A stretch of 64,000 bases of DNA. Origin: Thermococcus sp. JdFR-02 (GTDB taxonomy: Archaea > Methanobacteriota_B > Thermococci > Thermococcales > Thermococcaceae). Position numbers and translations under genes: made by a program. Of the stretch, positions 26,999 through 35,872 are shown piece after piece (position 1 is the first letter of the stretch; each line of letters opens with the position of its first letter). Location of the stretch: NCBI GenBank assembly GCA_002009975.1, contig MTLP01000032.1, forward strand, positions 62,001 to 126,000, read 5' to 3'. The notes below the pieces were generated by a model. It had not been told where the DNA came from and made no database searches. It saw only the letters and a program-made list of their open reading frames with translations.

Positions 26999-27443
26999 TT
27001 TTTAGTTACCTTTTGTTATCTTATTGAAACTGTTGGCTATCTCTCAGTTAATTCCATAAATCGCTACGCAATTAAGTTTTTTAATTGTTACTTTATAATT
27101 TTTTAATTTAAAACCCTTATTAATCTTAATTATTAACAAATTATAAAGGTAATTTAATATGTTCTAAAGTTTTATAAACCTACAATAATAGAAAATTAAA
27201 TACATAAACACATCAATAGTATAAAATCAAAAAAGTTTACTACTTAAATGCTTAATAAAAAATCGGATGAACAATAGTGGGCATAGCCCAAAGATAAGCA
27301 GGGTACGAAAGATAAGAGTTTTTTTCCTATTTATGCCCGACTTAGCAATACAATTTCCTATTACAATTCATGGTGGTAAAGAAATGCTCTTAACTTTGAA
27401 CAACAAGTATGTAAGTATGAAGGGATCATAGTGCGATTGAAAA
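26999..27443. other. 445-bp AT-rich gap
   Basis: The left half is very AT-rich with no clear signal. Around 27280-27345 there is a short patch with GGGCATAGCCC and GGGCATAAAT on opposite strands, which could fold weakly. At 27383 an ATG with the SD GGTGGTAAAGAA opens a 15-codon frame that stops at 27430, just before the next predicted membrane protein in another frame. No known RNA was recognised. Confidence 0.35.
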
Positions 27444-27812
27444 GTGTCCTTTTGTCTTGGAATACTTATCACAGCTTTAATTATCTTATCAATAAGTATG
27501 AGTGTTTCCCTATCAACTTCATTGCTAAATTCACTGGACAAGCTTGTTCTAATTTATTCTGTTGTTTTATCTCTCCTTTCTATTGTATTTTTTTCTCTGC
27601 TTTTTCTTAGAAAGAATGTTAGAGAGCAGTATTCTCAGGATATAAAACAAATATCTAACCTAGAAAGGGAGTTCTTAAGTGTGGCAGGCATTTGGGGAAT
27701 ATTCTTATTCTTTATTGCCTTAATTTTAGTAATTGTTAAATTGCTTAGGGAGTTTTGGAGGTTCATAACCCACTTTTTAATGCTCATTCTTGTACACGAA
27801 TTTTGGATATAA
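27444..27812 (+). CDS. hypothetical membrane protein, 5' end doubtful
   Basis: This 122-residue frame begins at GTG 27444 without a good SD. It has three hydrophobic segments (about 5-24, 34-54, 80-102) and a charged loop with REQYSQDIKQISNLEREF. The only good SD lies before the ATG at 27383 in a different frame, so the gene may have lost its original start by a frameshift. No family was recognised. Confidence 0.45.
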   Translation: MSFCLGILITALIILSISMSVSLSTSLLNSLDKLVLIYSVVLSLLSIVFFSLLFLRKNVREQYSQDIKQISNLEREFLSVAGIWGIFLFFIALILVIVKLLREFWRFITHFLMLILVHEFWI

Positions 27813-27904
27813 GGTTCATTATATCCAAAAACTATGAACAAATGAATACAAAGAAACAAACCCAATCATGTGAGAGTTTGAACTAAAAAATGAGAGAAAG
27901 GATA

Positions 27905-28234
27905 TTAAGATCCTTTATAACTCCTCCACAAGCCAATTATGAATGCTGGACCAAGAAGCAATACTGGTGTAGCAATGCTTTTCATGTATAGGTAGAATGA
28001 TGTTGCCCCCATTCCAAAGGATGCAATATTCAGCAATGCCATAAGCCTTTTGTCCCTCTTATTTCTCGTTATTATATCTGAACCTACTTGCTCTATTGAC
28101 CAAAATGCCAGGAGGATGTATCCAAGAGCTGCTGGAATAGCTAAGAGTTTTGAAACACCACCTGAGAATGCCCCAATAAATAGGATCACCAATGCTCCTC
28201 CTGCATAGAATATAAATCCTAACAACTCTATCAT
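27905..28234 (-). CDS. hypothetical membrane protein
   Basis: The protein has 109 residues from the ATG at 28234 (SD GGAAGGGATAAC). It has three to four membrane segments, starting IELLGFIFYAGGALVILFIGAF and ending IATPVLLLGPAFIIGLW, with a basic loop TRNKRDKRL between helices. The function is unknown. The promoter contains a palindrome over the TATA box. Confidence 0.65.
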   Translation of the reverse strand: MIELLGFIFYAGGALVILFIGAFSGGVSKLLAIPAALGYILLAFWSIEQVGSDIITRNKRDKRLMALLNIASFGMGATSFYLYMKSIATPVLLLGPAFIIGLWRSYKGS

Positions 28235-28612
28235 GTTATCCCTTCCTATATTGTTACCAATAAACATTTTTAAATGTTTTTCGAGAACATGTTGGCTTAC
28301 CATCTTTAATTGTAATAGTATCTGTGATTCTAATTCTCGAGCTTAATTGAGTATTTTTATCAAAACATTATCTTTCACTTTCTGCATGCATATTTACAAC
28401 CATAAATAGTCAAAATTTTGAATTTTTTACAATTCATAATCTTAATAAAAAACTTTTTGATATCATAAAATGAAAATCTATATGCGAAGCAGTATTACAA
28501 GCATCAATATTTGTCATAATTATAAACATCAACAAATCTAAAATTCTTAACATTATAATAAGTAACAAATTCATCAATAAATTGAGAGATAAAGCAAGAG
28601 AGGTGTTAATAT
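28235..28612. other. AT-rich gap between divergent genes at 28234 and 28670
   Basis: The gap holds the promoter of the leftward membrane protein gene (inverted repeat AAACATTT-TT-AAATGTTT at 28262-28279, with TTTAAA inside it serving as TATA) and, further right, about 300 bp of AT-rich sequence leading to the minD promoter at 28613. I see no gene or RNA in the middle. Confidence 0.45.
28262..28279 (-). promoter_or_regulatory. palindrome over the TATA box of the 28234 gene
   Basis: AAACATTT and AAATGTTT are perfect inverted arms around TT. The TATA element ATTTAAAAA on the minus strand lies within, about 30-45 bp before the ATG at 28234. It could be a repressor site or simply a symmetrical AT-rich TATA region. 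Confidence 0.4.
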
Positions 28613-28653
28613 TTGCATATGCACAAAATTTTTAAAGTATTAGGTAAGCCTAA
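28613..28653 (+). promoter_or_regulatory. minD promoter with two operator motifs
   Basis: TTGCATATGCACAAAA (28613-28628, core palindrome TGCATATGCA) lies directly upstream of the TATA box TTTTTAAAG (28629-28637). TTAGGTAAGCCTAA (28640-28653), close to the DtxR-type iron box, lies between TATA and the expected start near 28657. The same two motifs in the same order recur at nifX2 and, in weaker form, on the hef side at 47339. Upstream placement suggests an activator site; downstream placement suggests a repressor site. Confidence 0.7.
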
Positions 28654-28669
28654 TAATAGAGGTGAGGAA

Positions 28670-29530
28670 ATGCAAATAGCAGTTAGTGGAGGAAAAGGAG
28701 GAACAGGGAAATCAACTATTGCCATTAACTTAGCCATAGCTTTGAAAGAGCATTTTGACCTTGTTTTAGCAGATTTAGATGTAGAAGCACCAAATGATCA
28801 CTTGCTTTTGGGAGTTGAACTTCAAAATGAAAGTCCAGTGAATTCATTCATACCACACTTTGATTATTCAAAATGTATAAGGTGTAAAAAGTGCGCAGAA
28901 GTTTGTGAAGAAAACGCCATAATAACAATGAGAGATGGAACGCCTTTTCTAATGCCCACTTTATGCTCTGGCTGTAGGGCTTGTGAAATAGTTTGCCCAG
29001 TTCATGGAGCTATTTTAGAAGGACAAAAACTTATGGGTTATACTTACGAAACCCAAACTCCCTATGAATTCCCCTTAGTTACGGGTAAACTTCTTGAAGG
29101 TGAAGAAAGGGCAATGCCTATTGTTGTTGCTGCAAAAAGAAGAGCAAAGAAACTCAACAAAGAGCTTTTAGTAGTCGACACTGCTGCTGGAACTAGTAAT
29201 ACAGTTTCAAAAGCTTTGGAGGACTCCCAATTAATAATAGCTGTTACTGAACCAACGCCTTTAGGTTTACATGATTTAGGGTTAATTTTAGAGTTAGCGA
29301 AAATTATGGACATTGAAGCGTGGATAATTATTAACAGATCTGATTTAGGACCAAAAGAACCTATAAAAGAGCTTGCTGAGAAGTACAGTGCCAAAATTGT
29401 TGGTGAAATTCCATATAGTGAGCGCATAATCAAAAGCTACGTTGAGGGAAAACCCATTATTCTAACTGGATGTGAAGAGTCTGAAATTTTCAGGGGATTA
29501 GCTAAAAAGGTTATCAAATACTTGAGGTGA
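28670..29530 (+). CDS. MinD/Mrp-type ATPase with inserted ferredoxin domain (first copy)
   Basis: The protein has 286 residues from the ATG at 28670 (SD GGTGAGG); the longer frame to 28613 would translate the operator and TATA box. It has the deviant Walker A GGKGGTGKST and two ferredoxin-like clusters, CIRCKKCAEVC and CSGCRACEIVC, inserted at about residues 65-110. This is the COG1149 architecture. Such pairs are thought to bind or transfer Fe-S clusters and are linked to NifX-like proteins in archaea. The second copy starts 6 bp after its stop. Confidence 0.88.
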   Translation: MQIAVSGGKGGTGKSTIAINLAIALKEHFDLVLADLDVEAPNDHLLLGVELQNESPVNSFIPHFDYSKCIRCKKCAEVCEENAIITMRDGTPFLMPTLCSGCRACEIVCPVHGAILEGQKLMGYTYETQTPYEFPLVTGKLLEGEERAMPIVVAAKRRAKKLNKELLVVDTAAGTSNTVSKALEDSQLIIAVTEPTPLGLHDLGLILELAKIMDIEAWIIINRSDLGPKEPIKELAEKYSAKIVGEIPYSERIIKSYVEGKPIILTGCEESEIFRGLAKKVIKYLR

Positions 29531-29535
29531 TGAAG

Positions 29536-30426
29536 ATGCAAATTGTCATTGCGAGCGGCAAAGGAGGAGTTGGAAAATCAACGGTAAGTTCATCATTGAT
29601 ATACCTCCTTAAAGATAAGCATAAAATTATAGCAGTTGATGCCGATGCTGATGCACCTAACTTAGATTTGCTCTTTGGTGTCGAAACGTGGGAAGAGAAA
29701 AAAGAACTAACAGGGGCTAAAGTAGCTAGAATTAATCATGACAGATGTATCAAATGTGGTATCTGTGCTGAGAGATGCCCTTATGAGTGTATAAAGCTTA
29801 TTAACGGGAACTATGTTGTTAGTGACATAACCTGTGAAGGATGTGGAGTTTGTGCTTTGGTTTGTCCTGTTAAAGGGACAATAACTCTTGAAGAGGTCCG
29901 CTCTGGAGTAATAAAGAAGACGACAACTAAGTATGGTTTTCCCTTAATTTCCGCTCAATTAGACGTTGGAAGACCAAATTCTGGTAAATTAGTTACAGAA
30001 GAAAAGAATTGGGCAAAAAGAATTATGGAAAAGCAAAGATTAGAACATATGATAGTTGACTCTGCCGCTGGTATAGGCTGTCAGGTTATAGCGAGCGTTG
30101 GGGGGGCAGATGTAGCAATACTTGTTGCTGAGCCAACGCCAGCATCGTTAAGTGACTTAAAGAGGATTTACAAAGTTGTACAACACTTTAGAGAGCCCGC
30201 ATACATTGTAATCAACAAAGCTGACCTAAACCCCGGGTTTAAAGGCATTCATGAGTTTGCAGAGCAAGAGGGAATACCAATTTTAGGCGAGATTCCTTAT
30301 GATAGAGCCATTCCAGAGAGTATGATAAAAATGAAGCCAGTTGTTGAAGCCTTTCCAGATTCGAAGGCAAGCAAAGCTCTAAAAGAAATTGCAAAGACTG
30401 TTGAGGAAGAGATTCTAAAAAAATGA
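29536..30426 (+). CDS. MinD/Mrp-type ATPase with inserted ferredoxin domain (second copy)
   Basis: The protein has 296 residues from the ATG at 29536 (SD GAGGTGAT). The Walker A is SGKGGVGKST; cluster motifs are CIKCGICAERC and CEGCGVCALVC at about residues 71-115. It is a diverged tandem partner of the upstream gene and probably forms a heterodimer with it, as MinD-type ATPases dimerise. It belongs to the same operon under the dual-motif promoter. Confidence 0.88.
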   Translation: MQIVIASGKGGVGKSTVSSSLIYLLKDKHKIIAVDADADAPNLDLLFGVETWEEKKELTGAKVARINHDRCIKCGICAERCPYECIKLINGNYVVSDITCEGCGVCALVCPVKGTITLEEVRSGVIKKTTTKYGFPLISAQLDVGRPNSGKLVTEEKNWAKRIMEKQRLEHMIVDSAAGIGCQVIASVGGADVAILVAEPTPASLSDLKRIYKVVQHFREPAYIVINKADLNPGFKGIHEFAEQEGIPILGEIPYDRAIPESMIKMKPVVEAFPDSKASKALKEIAKTVEEEILKK

Positions 30427-30502
30427 ATATCCAAATTTTGCGGTTTATGATTTTCCGGAGGTGATGTCCAGCTTATCTCGACAGTCTCCTATCAATCAAA
30501 AT

Positions 30503-30541
30503 CCTTAAATAACATAATCACGATTATATAATCATGATTAT
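30503..30541 (+). promoter_or_regulatory. leaderless promoter with tandem palindromes
   Basis: Two abutting 14-bp palindromes, ATAATCACGATTAT (30514-30527, one mismatch) and ATAATCATGATTAT (30528-30541, perfect), fill the space between a TATA-like CTTAAATA (30503-30510) and the ATG at 30534. The second palindrome covers the start codon itself. A start site about 25 bp from TATA falls near 30532, so the message is probably leaderless. This suggests tight repression by a dimeric regulator. Confidence 0.65.
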
Positions 30542-31910
30542 GCAAAAGTTTGTGAACAGAGAAAATGAACTCAAAGTCATAAGAGATAACATCAAAAAAG
30601 GAGCTTTTATAATCATTTATGGAAGGAGAAGAGTTGGAAAGACCAGACTCATAGTTGAAGCTACTAAAGATCTCACAACTATCTACCATTTATGTATGGA
30701 AGAAGAGCTCAGCGAAGCCTTAAGAAGACTCAACTTGAAGCTTTTTGAACTCTTCAAGGACGAAAGCTTGATAAAGAAGCCAATAGCATCTTTTGAAGAT
30801 TTCTTTGATTACATAGCTGACAAAGACTTAATCCTAATCTTCGACGAGTTCCCCATCTTGGTGAAGAACTATTCTAGAATCTTAGGACTTTTGCAGGAGT
30901 TTTGGGACTTCAAGAGGAAGGCTAACAACAGTATAATCCTCTGTGGTTCAAGTATCTCAATGATGGAGGAAATTCAGAGCTATAAAAGCCCTATTTACGG
31001 AAGGAGAACATTATCTCTAAAGGTTCACCCTTTAAAGTTTAAGAACCTTAGAGAATTCTTCCCAAAATACTCAACTGAAGATTTAGTAAAAACCTATGCC
31101 GTTTTGGATGGAATTCCTGAATACCTATTGCGCTTTGATCCAAACGAGGGCTTCATGGAGAATCTCACAGAGAACTTTTTTAAAAAAGGCTTTTTATATG
31201 AGGAAGCAGAGCATTTGCTTAGATATGAACTTAGAGACTTAAGCACCTATAACACAATTCTTGAAGCCATATCCTTTGGATATAGAAGTTTCTCAGAGAT
31301 TAAGACCAAAACAGGCTTAGATAGTGCAAAGCTTTCAAGATACTTGAGCATATTGGAAAACCTTGGTCTAATCAAGAGAGAGACTCTAATAACACTCACT
31401 CAAAAAGAGAAGCTAAAGAAAAGAAACGCGTTATATCAAATTAATGACAATTACTTCAACTTTTACTATTCGTTTATATATCCTTTTAAGGAGGAAATAG
31501 AGATTGACCTACTCGATGAGCCATTGAGGAATTTTGAGAGGAACTTTAACAGATATCTCGGCTTCATCTTTGAGAAAGTGGCTAAAGAATTCTTAATTGA
31601 GCTTAACAAACAAGAAGCCTTACCATTTAGATTCACTAAAATTGGTAAGTGGTGGCACAAGGGTGAAGAAATTGACATTGTAGCTCTCAACGAGAGGGAG
31701 AAGAAAGCTCTCTTTGTTGAAGTCAAATGGAAAGAGCTAAACCTCAGGGAGGCAAAAGGCATTTTGAAAGACTTAAAAAGAAAAGCAGAACTTGTAAAAG
31801 AGCTCAAAGACTACACGAAGCACTTCACTATTGTTGCTAAACGCATCAAGGGAAAAGAAAAACTTGATACTTTGACTTTTGACCTAAAGGATTTGGAAAG
31901 TGTTCTCTGA
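30534..31910 (+). CDS. archaeal AAA ATPase with C-terminal DUF234 nuclease-like domain
   Basis: This 458-residue protein is of the COG1672 group common in Thermococcales. It has FVNRENELKVI, then Walker A IIYGRRRVGKTRL and Walker B LILIFDEFPIL, a winged-helix region (SFGYRSFSEIKTKTGLDSAKLSRYLSIL, in two parts), and a C-terminal DUF234 domain with EIDIVALNEREKKALFVEVKW, a PD-(D/E)XK-like core. The cellular role is unproven; links to mobile or defence elements are suspected. The start codon (or an ATG two codons on) sits inside a palindrome. Confidence 0.85.
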   Translation: MIMQKFVNRENELKVIRDNIKKGAFIIIYGRRRVGKTRLIVEATKDLTTIYHLCMEEELSEALRRLNLKLFELFKDESLIKKPIASFEDFFDYIADKDLILIFDEFPILVKNYSRILGLLQEFWDFKRKANNSIILCGSSISMMEEIQSYKSPIYGRRTLSLKVHPLKFKNLREFFPKYSTEDLVKTYAVLDGIPEYLLRFDPNEGFMENLTENFFKKGFLYEEAEHLLRYELRDLSTYNTILEAISFGYRSFSEIKTKTGLDSAKLSRYLSILENLGLIKRETLITLTQKEKLKKRNALYQINDNYFNFYYSFIYPFKEEIEIDLLDEPLRNFERNFNRYLGFIFEKVAKEFLIELNKQEALPFRFTKIGKWWHKGEEIDIVALNEREKKALFVEVKWKELNLREAKGILKDLKRKAELVKELKDYTKHFTIVAKRIKGKEKLDTLTFDLKDLESVL

Positions 31911-31920
31911 GGAGATATAA

Positions 31921-32709
31921 ATGTCAAGAGAGAACTCACCAAGCAGAAAGACAACGAGCATCATGATATTTTACTTGCTCGTCTATCTAATTGTCTACGG
32001 ATCGACGTTTGTTATAAACTCCTATTTGAAAACCTCTCACGTTCTTTTATATCTCACAACAACGATTGGAACTATATTAGCAGGGATGTTTTTAGTTGCT
32101 CTTCTCATATTAAAGCTAAATAACGAAAAATTAACTCCCTCAGTTTTTGGAATTAGAAGGTACAACTTAGGTAGCAGTTTTTTATTGGCTGCAGCCCTTT
32201 CAATGCCCATTTCTCTGCTCTGGCTCATAGGCATGAAAATTGTGGGTATTGATACATTATTAGTTGCTGCTAAACCCTCTTGGGTGACTTTTCCAATTTC
32301 GTTAGGAATCTTGATCTTTGCAGTTCTATTTTGGGTTTTAGTTGGCACCGTTGCTTTTGCTTTTTGGCAGGCTTTTCCCTATGAGCTCATGCATGGTATT
32401 TCTCCTAAATTTGCAATACTTTTGATAGCGATTTTATGGTCTGGACTATACAATACGCCCTTACTAACTGAAAAGCTTGATCCCGCTGACATTCTCTTCT
32501 TTGGCTTCCTGTTCACTTGGGTTTATCACAAAACAAGAAACAGCGTAGGGATTGTGATAGCGTATCTTTTGAATGAAAATCCCTTGTGGTGGGTAATAGC
32601 GGCAATATTTGGAACAAATATCAGAATAGCATTCGTGATTTTTCTTATTTTTAGAGCCTTGATATGTGCTATATCGCTGATATTAATATTTGAGAGACTT
32701 TACCGATAA
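31921..32709 (+). CDS. hypothetical polytopic membrane protein (possibly CPBP-like)
   Basis: This 262-residue protein has about seven membrane helices. The order of helices and the segment AFAFWQAFPYELMHG faintly recall CPBP intramembrane proteases, but the Glu-Glu-x3-Arg motif is absent, so no protease function is claimed. It lies 10 bp after the AAA ATPase stop with GAGGAGATATAA before its ATG, so the two may form an operon. Confidence 0.55.
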   Translation: MSRENSPSRKTTSIMIFYLLVYLIVYGSTFVINSYLKTSHVLLYLTTTIGTILAGMFLVALLILKLNNEKLTPSVFGIRRYNLGSSFLLAAALSMPISLLWLIGMKIVGIDTLLVAAKPSWVTFPISLGILIFAVLFWVLVGTVAFAFWQAFPYELMHGISPKFAILLIAILWSGLYNTPLLTEKLDPADILFFGFLFTWVYHKTRNSVGIVIAYLLNENPLWWVIAAIFGTNIRIAFVIFLIFRALICAISLILIFERLYR

Positions 32710-32744
32710 GCATAAAGCTAAGCAACTTGTTAGTATCTTTTAAG

Positions 32745-33845
32745 ATGGCGAAGTGTGAACTATGTGGTTGTGAGTTTGAAGAAATTAGCAAGTCAATTGG
32801 AGTATGTGTTAACTGCCTTAGGAGAAACCCTCAAAAAGCTTTAGAAAAAGTTATAAAGTCTCATTTCAGATGGCGCGAGCTGATAAACCTACCTCCTCTT
32901 CCTCCTCAAGAAGGAGAACTTTCCTGCAAAATCTGCGTTAATGAGTGCAAAATTCCAAGAGATGGCTCCGGCTACTGTGGTATAATATGGAACAAAGGGG
33001 GAAGGCTAACAACGATAACTGGAAGCTTTAACAAAGCTTACCTGCATTGGTATCTTGATCCTCATCCAACCAACTGCGTTGCTGAGCCCGTTTGCCCAGA
33101 GAGAAAACATTATGGCTTTTACAATTTGGCTGTTTTCTTTGCAGGCTGTAACTTAGATTGCCTCTTTTGCCAGAACGTTCAGCACAAATACATGATAAAG
33201 GATGGGAAAGTAGACCTCCAAGAAGGCATTGTTTTAAGTTTTAATGACCTTTCAAATGTAGCGATGAGGAATAGAGTTTCCTGCATCTGCTATTTTGGAG
33301 GAGATCCAACGCCGCACAGCATCTATGCACTTAAAGTTTCGAGAGAAGTGCTAAAGCGTTCAAAAGAAGGCAATGTAACTAAAAGGATTTGCTGGGAAAC
33401 AAATGGCTTGGAGAATCCAAAGATAATGAAGGAAATGGCAAAGCTTAGCCTTGAAAGTGGGGGGATTGTTAAGATTGACTGGAAAGCTTACACACCAAGC
33501 ATTTACCAAGCTTTAACAGGCATAAACGGAGAAAAAGCTCTAAAGAGAGTTAAAGAGAATGCTAAACTTGTCTTAGAAATGGGTAAAGAAAGAGAACTTC
33601 CTCTTTTAGTCGTTAGCACTTTAGTTGTTCCGCACTACATTGATGAATTTGAAGTGTATAATATAGCTAAATACATAGCTGATCTAAATCCAGAGACGCC
33701 TTATGTGCTGCTGGCTTTTGCTCCCCAGCACTTAATGTATGATGTCCCAACAACAAGCAGAAGACAGATGGAAAGTGTTTACAAAGCCGCATTAGAGGCT
33801 GGATTAAAAGAAGTTTACATTGGAAATATCTGGCTACTCAGATAA
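32745..33845 (+). CDS. radical SAM protein with N-terminal zinc ribbon
   Basis: The protein has 366 residues from the ATG at 32745. The N-terminal ribbon is CELCGCEF and CVNC; a second set of cysteines, CKICVNECKIPRDGSGYCG, precedes the radical SAM motif GCNLDCLFCQN (CxxxCxxC). The layout is that of PflA-like activating enzymes of COG1180/COG1313 type, which produce a 5'-deoxyadenosyl radical. The substrate is unknown. It overlaps the DUF134 gene at the convergent end by 12 bp. Confidence 0.82.
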   Translation: MAKCELCGCEFEEISKSIGVCVNCLRRNPQKALEKVIKSHFRWRELINLPPLPPQEGELSCKICVNECKIPRDGSGYCGIIWNKGGRLTTITGSFNKAYLHWYLDPHPTNCVAEPVCPERKHYGFYNLAVFFAGCNLDCLFCQNVQHKYMIKDGKVDLQEGIVLSFNDLSNVAMRNRVSCICYFGGDPTPHSIYALKVSREVLKRSKEGNVTKRICWETNGLENPKIMKEMAKLSLESGGIVKIDWKAYTPSIYQALTGINGEKALKRVKENAKLVLEMGKERELPLLVVSTLVVPHYIDEFEVYNIAKYIADLNPETPYVLLAFAPQHLMYDVPTTSRRQMESVYKAALEAGLKEVYIGNIWLLR

Positions 33846-34169
33846 TTCCTCTCCTTTTGGAACTTCGTTCCCCTGAGCTAAAATTATCAGCTCTCTTCCC
33901 TCAACGAGCATTTGAGCAACTTTCTTCCTTGCTGAGCTTAAAGCTCTCCAAATTGTTCCTCTCGAAACACCCATTCTTTTTCCAGCCTCTTCTTGCGTTA
34001 AGCCCTCATAATCCACCAATCTTAAAGCCTCAAACTCCTCATAACTCATAAAAATCGGTGGTTGAGGAGGTCCAATAGGTGGGCGGGCTGGATAAAAGTG
34101 CTTAATTTCTGGAATAAGACCTATGAAGCGTCGCTTTCTTCTCCTTCCTCTACCTCTTCCCCAAGGCAT
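33834..34169 (-). CDS. DUF134 putative DNA-binding regulator
   Basis: The protein has 111 residues from the ATG at 34169 (SD AGGTGTTAAA). A basic start MPWGRGRGRRRKRRF precedes the DUF134 region with SYEEFEALRLVDYEGLTQEE and a sigma-like helix-turn-helix, AGKRMGVSRGTIWRALSSAR. DUF134 genes commonly sit near NifX-like and MinD-ferredoxin genes, both found elsewhere in this window. Its start MPWGRGR is also that of the 52-residue protein at 46614-46772. A TATA-like CCTATAAAC lies at 34202-34210. Confidence 0.82.
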   Translation of the reverse strand: MPWGRGRGRRRKRRFIGLIPEIKHFYPARPPIGPPQPPIFMSYEEFEALRLVDYEGLTQEEAGKRMGVSRGTIWRALSSARKKVAQMLVEGRELIILAQGNEVPKGEELSE

Positions 34170-34294
34170 TTTAACACCTAAATTAAACTTTCGGAGGTTT
34201 AGTTTATAGGGTTTTGCCCTCACCTCAACCTTAACCTGAGTCTTTCTGTAGTATGGAAGCAACGCGATAAGTAAATTTATGAAGCATCGGAAAC

Positions 34295-34879
34295 ATGAAA
34301 ATATTCGGGATGATGAGATTGAGCAGGACATTCAATCCAAAACATAAGCATGTTCTAGAAAGCTCCGAGAGAAAAGCAATACAACCTCAAGAACCATTAA
34401 TTGAGGTCATCATGAAAGAGATAGGTAATAGGGGTTCAGCTATTGACTTTGGTGCAGGGACTGGATATTACACCATTCACTTAGCCAAAATCTTCGAAAA
34501 AGTTTATGCTGTGGATCTAAGCTGGGAAATGCTGGAAATCCTCAAAGAAAAGCTTGAAAAGGAGGGAATTACAAACGTTGAGCTTATCCAAAGCAGTTCC
34601 TTACCAAATATAAAATCTGATCTAATCTTTCTCTCAAATGTTCTCCATGAACTCTCCAATCCTATGAAACTTCTGAAAAAAGCATCGAAGTTAGGAAAGT
34701 ATATTTTAATCGTTGACTGGAAGAAGGAAAAAACTCCTTTTGGACCACCGTATGAGCACAGAATCAGCAAGAAAGAAGCAGTAAAGATGATGAGCGAGTT
34801 CTTTAGAGTTGAAAGTTTTGAAATTTACAACCATCACTATGTTCTTTTAGGGCAAAGCAAATTAGAGGATAATCCTTGA
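34295..34879 (+). CDS. class I SAM-dependent methyltransferase
   Basis: The protein has up to 194 residues; starts at 34295, 34310 or 34313 are possible, and the last two fit homologues beginning MRLSRTFNPK better. Motif I is AIDFGAGTGYYT, followed by VYAVDLSWEMLEIL and LIFLSNVLHEL. It looks like a small UbiE/COQ5-like methyltransferase acting on an unknown small molecule. It is divergent from DUF134 and converges with the DUF998 gene with an 18-bp overlap. Confidence 0.8.
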   Translation: MKIFGMMRLSRTFNPKHKHVLESSERKAIQPQEPLIEVIMKEIGNRGSAIDFGAGTGYYTIHLAKIFEKVYAVDLSWEMLEILKEKLEKEGITNVELIQSSSLPNIKSDLIFLSNVLHELSNPMKLLKKASKLGKYILIVDWKKEKTPFGPPYEHRISKKEAVKMMSEFFRVESFEIYNHHYVLLGQSKLEDNP

Positions 34880-35488
34880 AGATGATGGAATTCCGAACTT
34901 TCTCCAAAATATCAGCGCATAAGTCCAGAAAACTATTCCCAATACGCCAATAAGCTCTGGAATTGCAACGCCTTTAAACACACGTATCGCCCAGAGTGCT
35001 AGAATCCAAACAATCAGAAAGTCAAGCACAGTGAAGATTCCAAACTTTCTCGTCTCTACTTTCATAAGTGCATCAATTCCAATGATCAAGATTCCAAAGC
35101 CCGTTAAGAGGAAGAATCCCAGGCTAACATTGTTGTGTGGTGGAGTTCCCTCTGGAAAGACTCCTATTAAAATTAGCGAGACTAATCCCGCAGCGAAGAC
35201 ACATGCACCAAGCTTTTTAAGGATGCTTTCACTCTCTTTGAGCAAACCATAGGCAAAGAACACACCCAGAATGCCTGCTAAGATTAAGCTCATGTTTAAA
35301 ATGTAGTTCTTTTCCAAGCCAAGCCTTCCAAGGTCGCTTATGGCGTTATTTTGAAAGGAAAACCAAGAAGAGTGAATTATAACAGCCAATGTAACTCCAC
35401 TGAGACCAACCAAAGGTGCTAGAAGTCCAGCATAGAGGTATTTGCGCTCCATAATGTTCATCAATTTATCTATACTCTCATCCTTCAT
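34862..35488 (-). CDS. DUF998 membrane protein
   Basis: This 208-residue protein has six membrane helices. The DUF998 hallmarks are an early helix followed by NNAISDLGRLGLEKNY and, later, GVFPEGTPPHNN before the fourth helix. The function is unknown. The start is uncertain: ATG at 35488 has no strong SD, and ATG at 35452 lies just before the first helix. Confidence 0.75.
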   Translation of the reverse strand: MKDESIDKLMNIMERKYLYAGLLAPLVGLSGVTLAVIIHSSWFSFQNNAISDLGRLGLEKNYILNMSLILAGILGVFFAYGLLKESESILKKLGACVFAAGLVSLILIGVFPEGTPPHNNVSLGFFLLTGFGILIIGIDALMKVETRKFGIFTVLDFLIVWILALWAIRVFKGVAIPELIGVLGIVFWTYALIFWRKFGIPSSSRIIL

Positions 35489-35572
35489 TAGTCTTTTGTT
35501 CTCCCATCGATAAAATAGCTAGTACAAAAAGAAAAACTATGTGGTCTTTTCGTAATATGCTATTGAAAAGTC

Positions 35573-35872
35573 TCACTTTTCGTAGAACACCTGATACATC
35601 TGCACGTACTTCTCCTTTTCCAGCAGAAATTCATCGTCTTCTGGATAATACTTTGCAAGTTCGGGCTCATCGCCCGCGAACTTTTTAATTGACTCCATTG
35701 AGTCCCAGATAGTTACGAGAAGGAAATGAGCCACTTTGCCCTCATCTTTTCGTGTGAAATATAGTTTTAGTAAACCATCAACAGAACTATAATCCGGCAC
35801 TACCCTTTCAATCAAGAACCTCTCGTAATCATCTGCTTTCTCAATAGGAACTCTCCCGTGCCACAACCTCAT
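35573..35872 (-). CDS. antibiotic biosynthesis monooxygenase-like (ABM fold) protein
   Basis: The protein has 99 residues from the ATG at 35872. The sequence (MRLWHGRVPIEKADDYERFL; VAHFLLVTIWDSMESIKKF) fits the ferredoxin-like dimeric alpha-beta barrel of ABM proteins. Its substrate is unknown. A minus-strand TATA (GTTTATAAAG, about 35899-35908) puts the start near 35877, so the message is almost leaderless, which excludes the longer frame to 35935. Confidence 0.75.
   Translation of the reverse strand: MRLWHGRVPIEKADDYERFLIERVVPDYSSVDGLLKLYFTRKDEGKVAHFLLVTIWDSMESIKKFAGDEPELAKYYPEDDEFLLEKEKYVQMYQVFYEK

Noticed and set aside
27240-27350. Possible small RNA with GGGCATAGCCC hairpin and a C-box-like GGATGAA
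   Set aside because: No D box, no consistent second stem and no GC-rich island; evidence is too thin.
31921-32709. CPBP intramembrane protease
   Set aside because: The Glu-Glu-x3-Arg and His motifs needed for activity are not seen; only the helix layout is similar, so it is listed as hypothetical.
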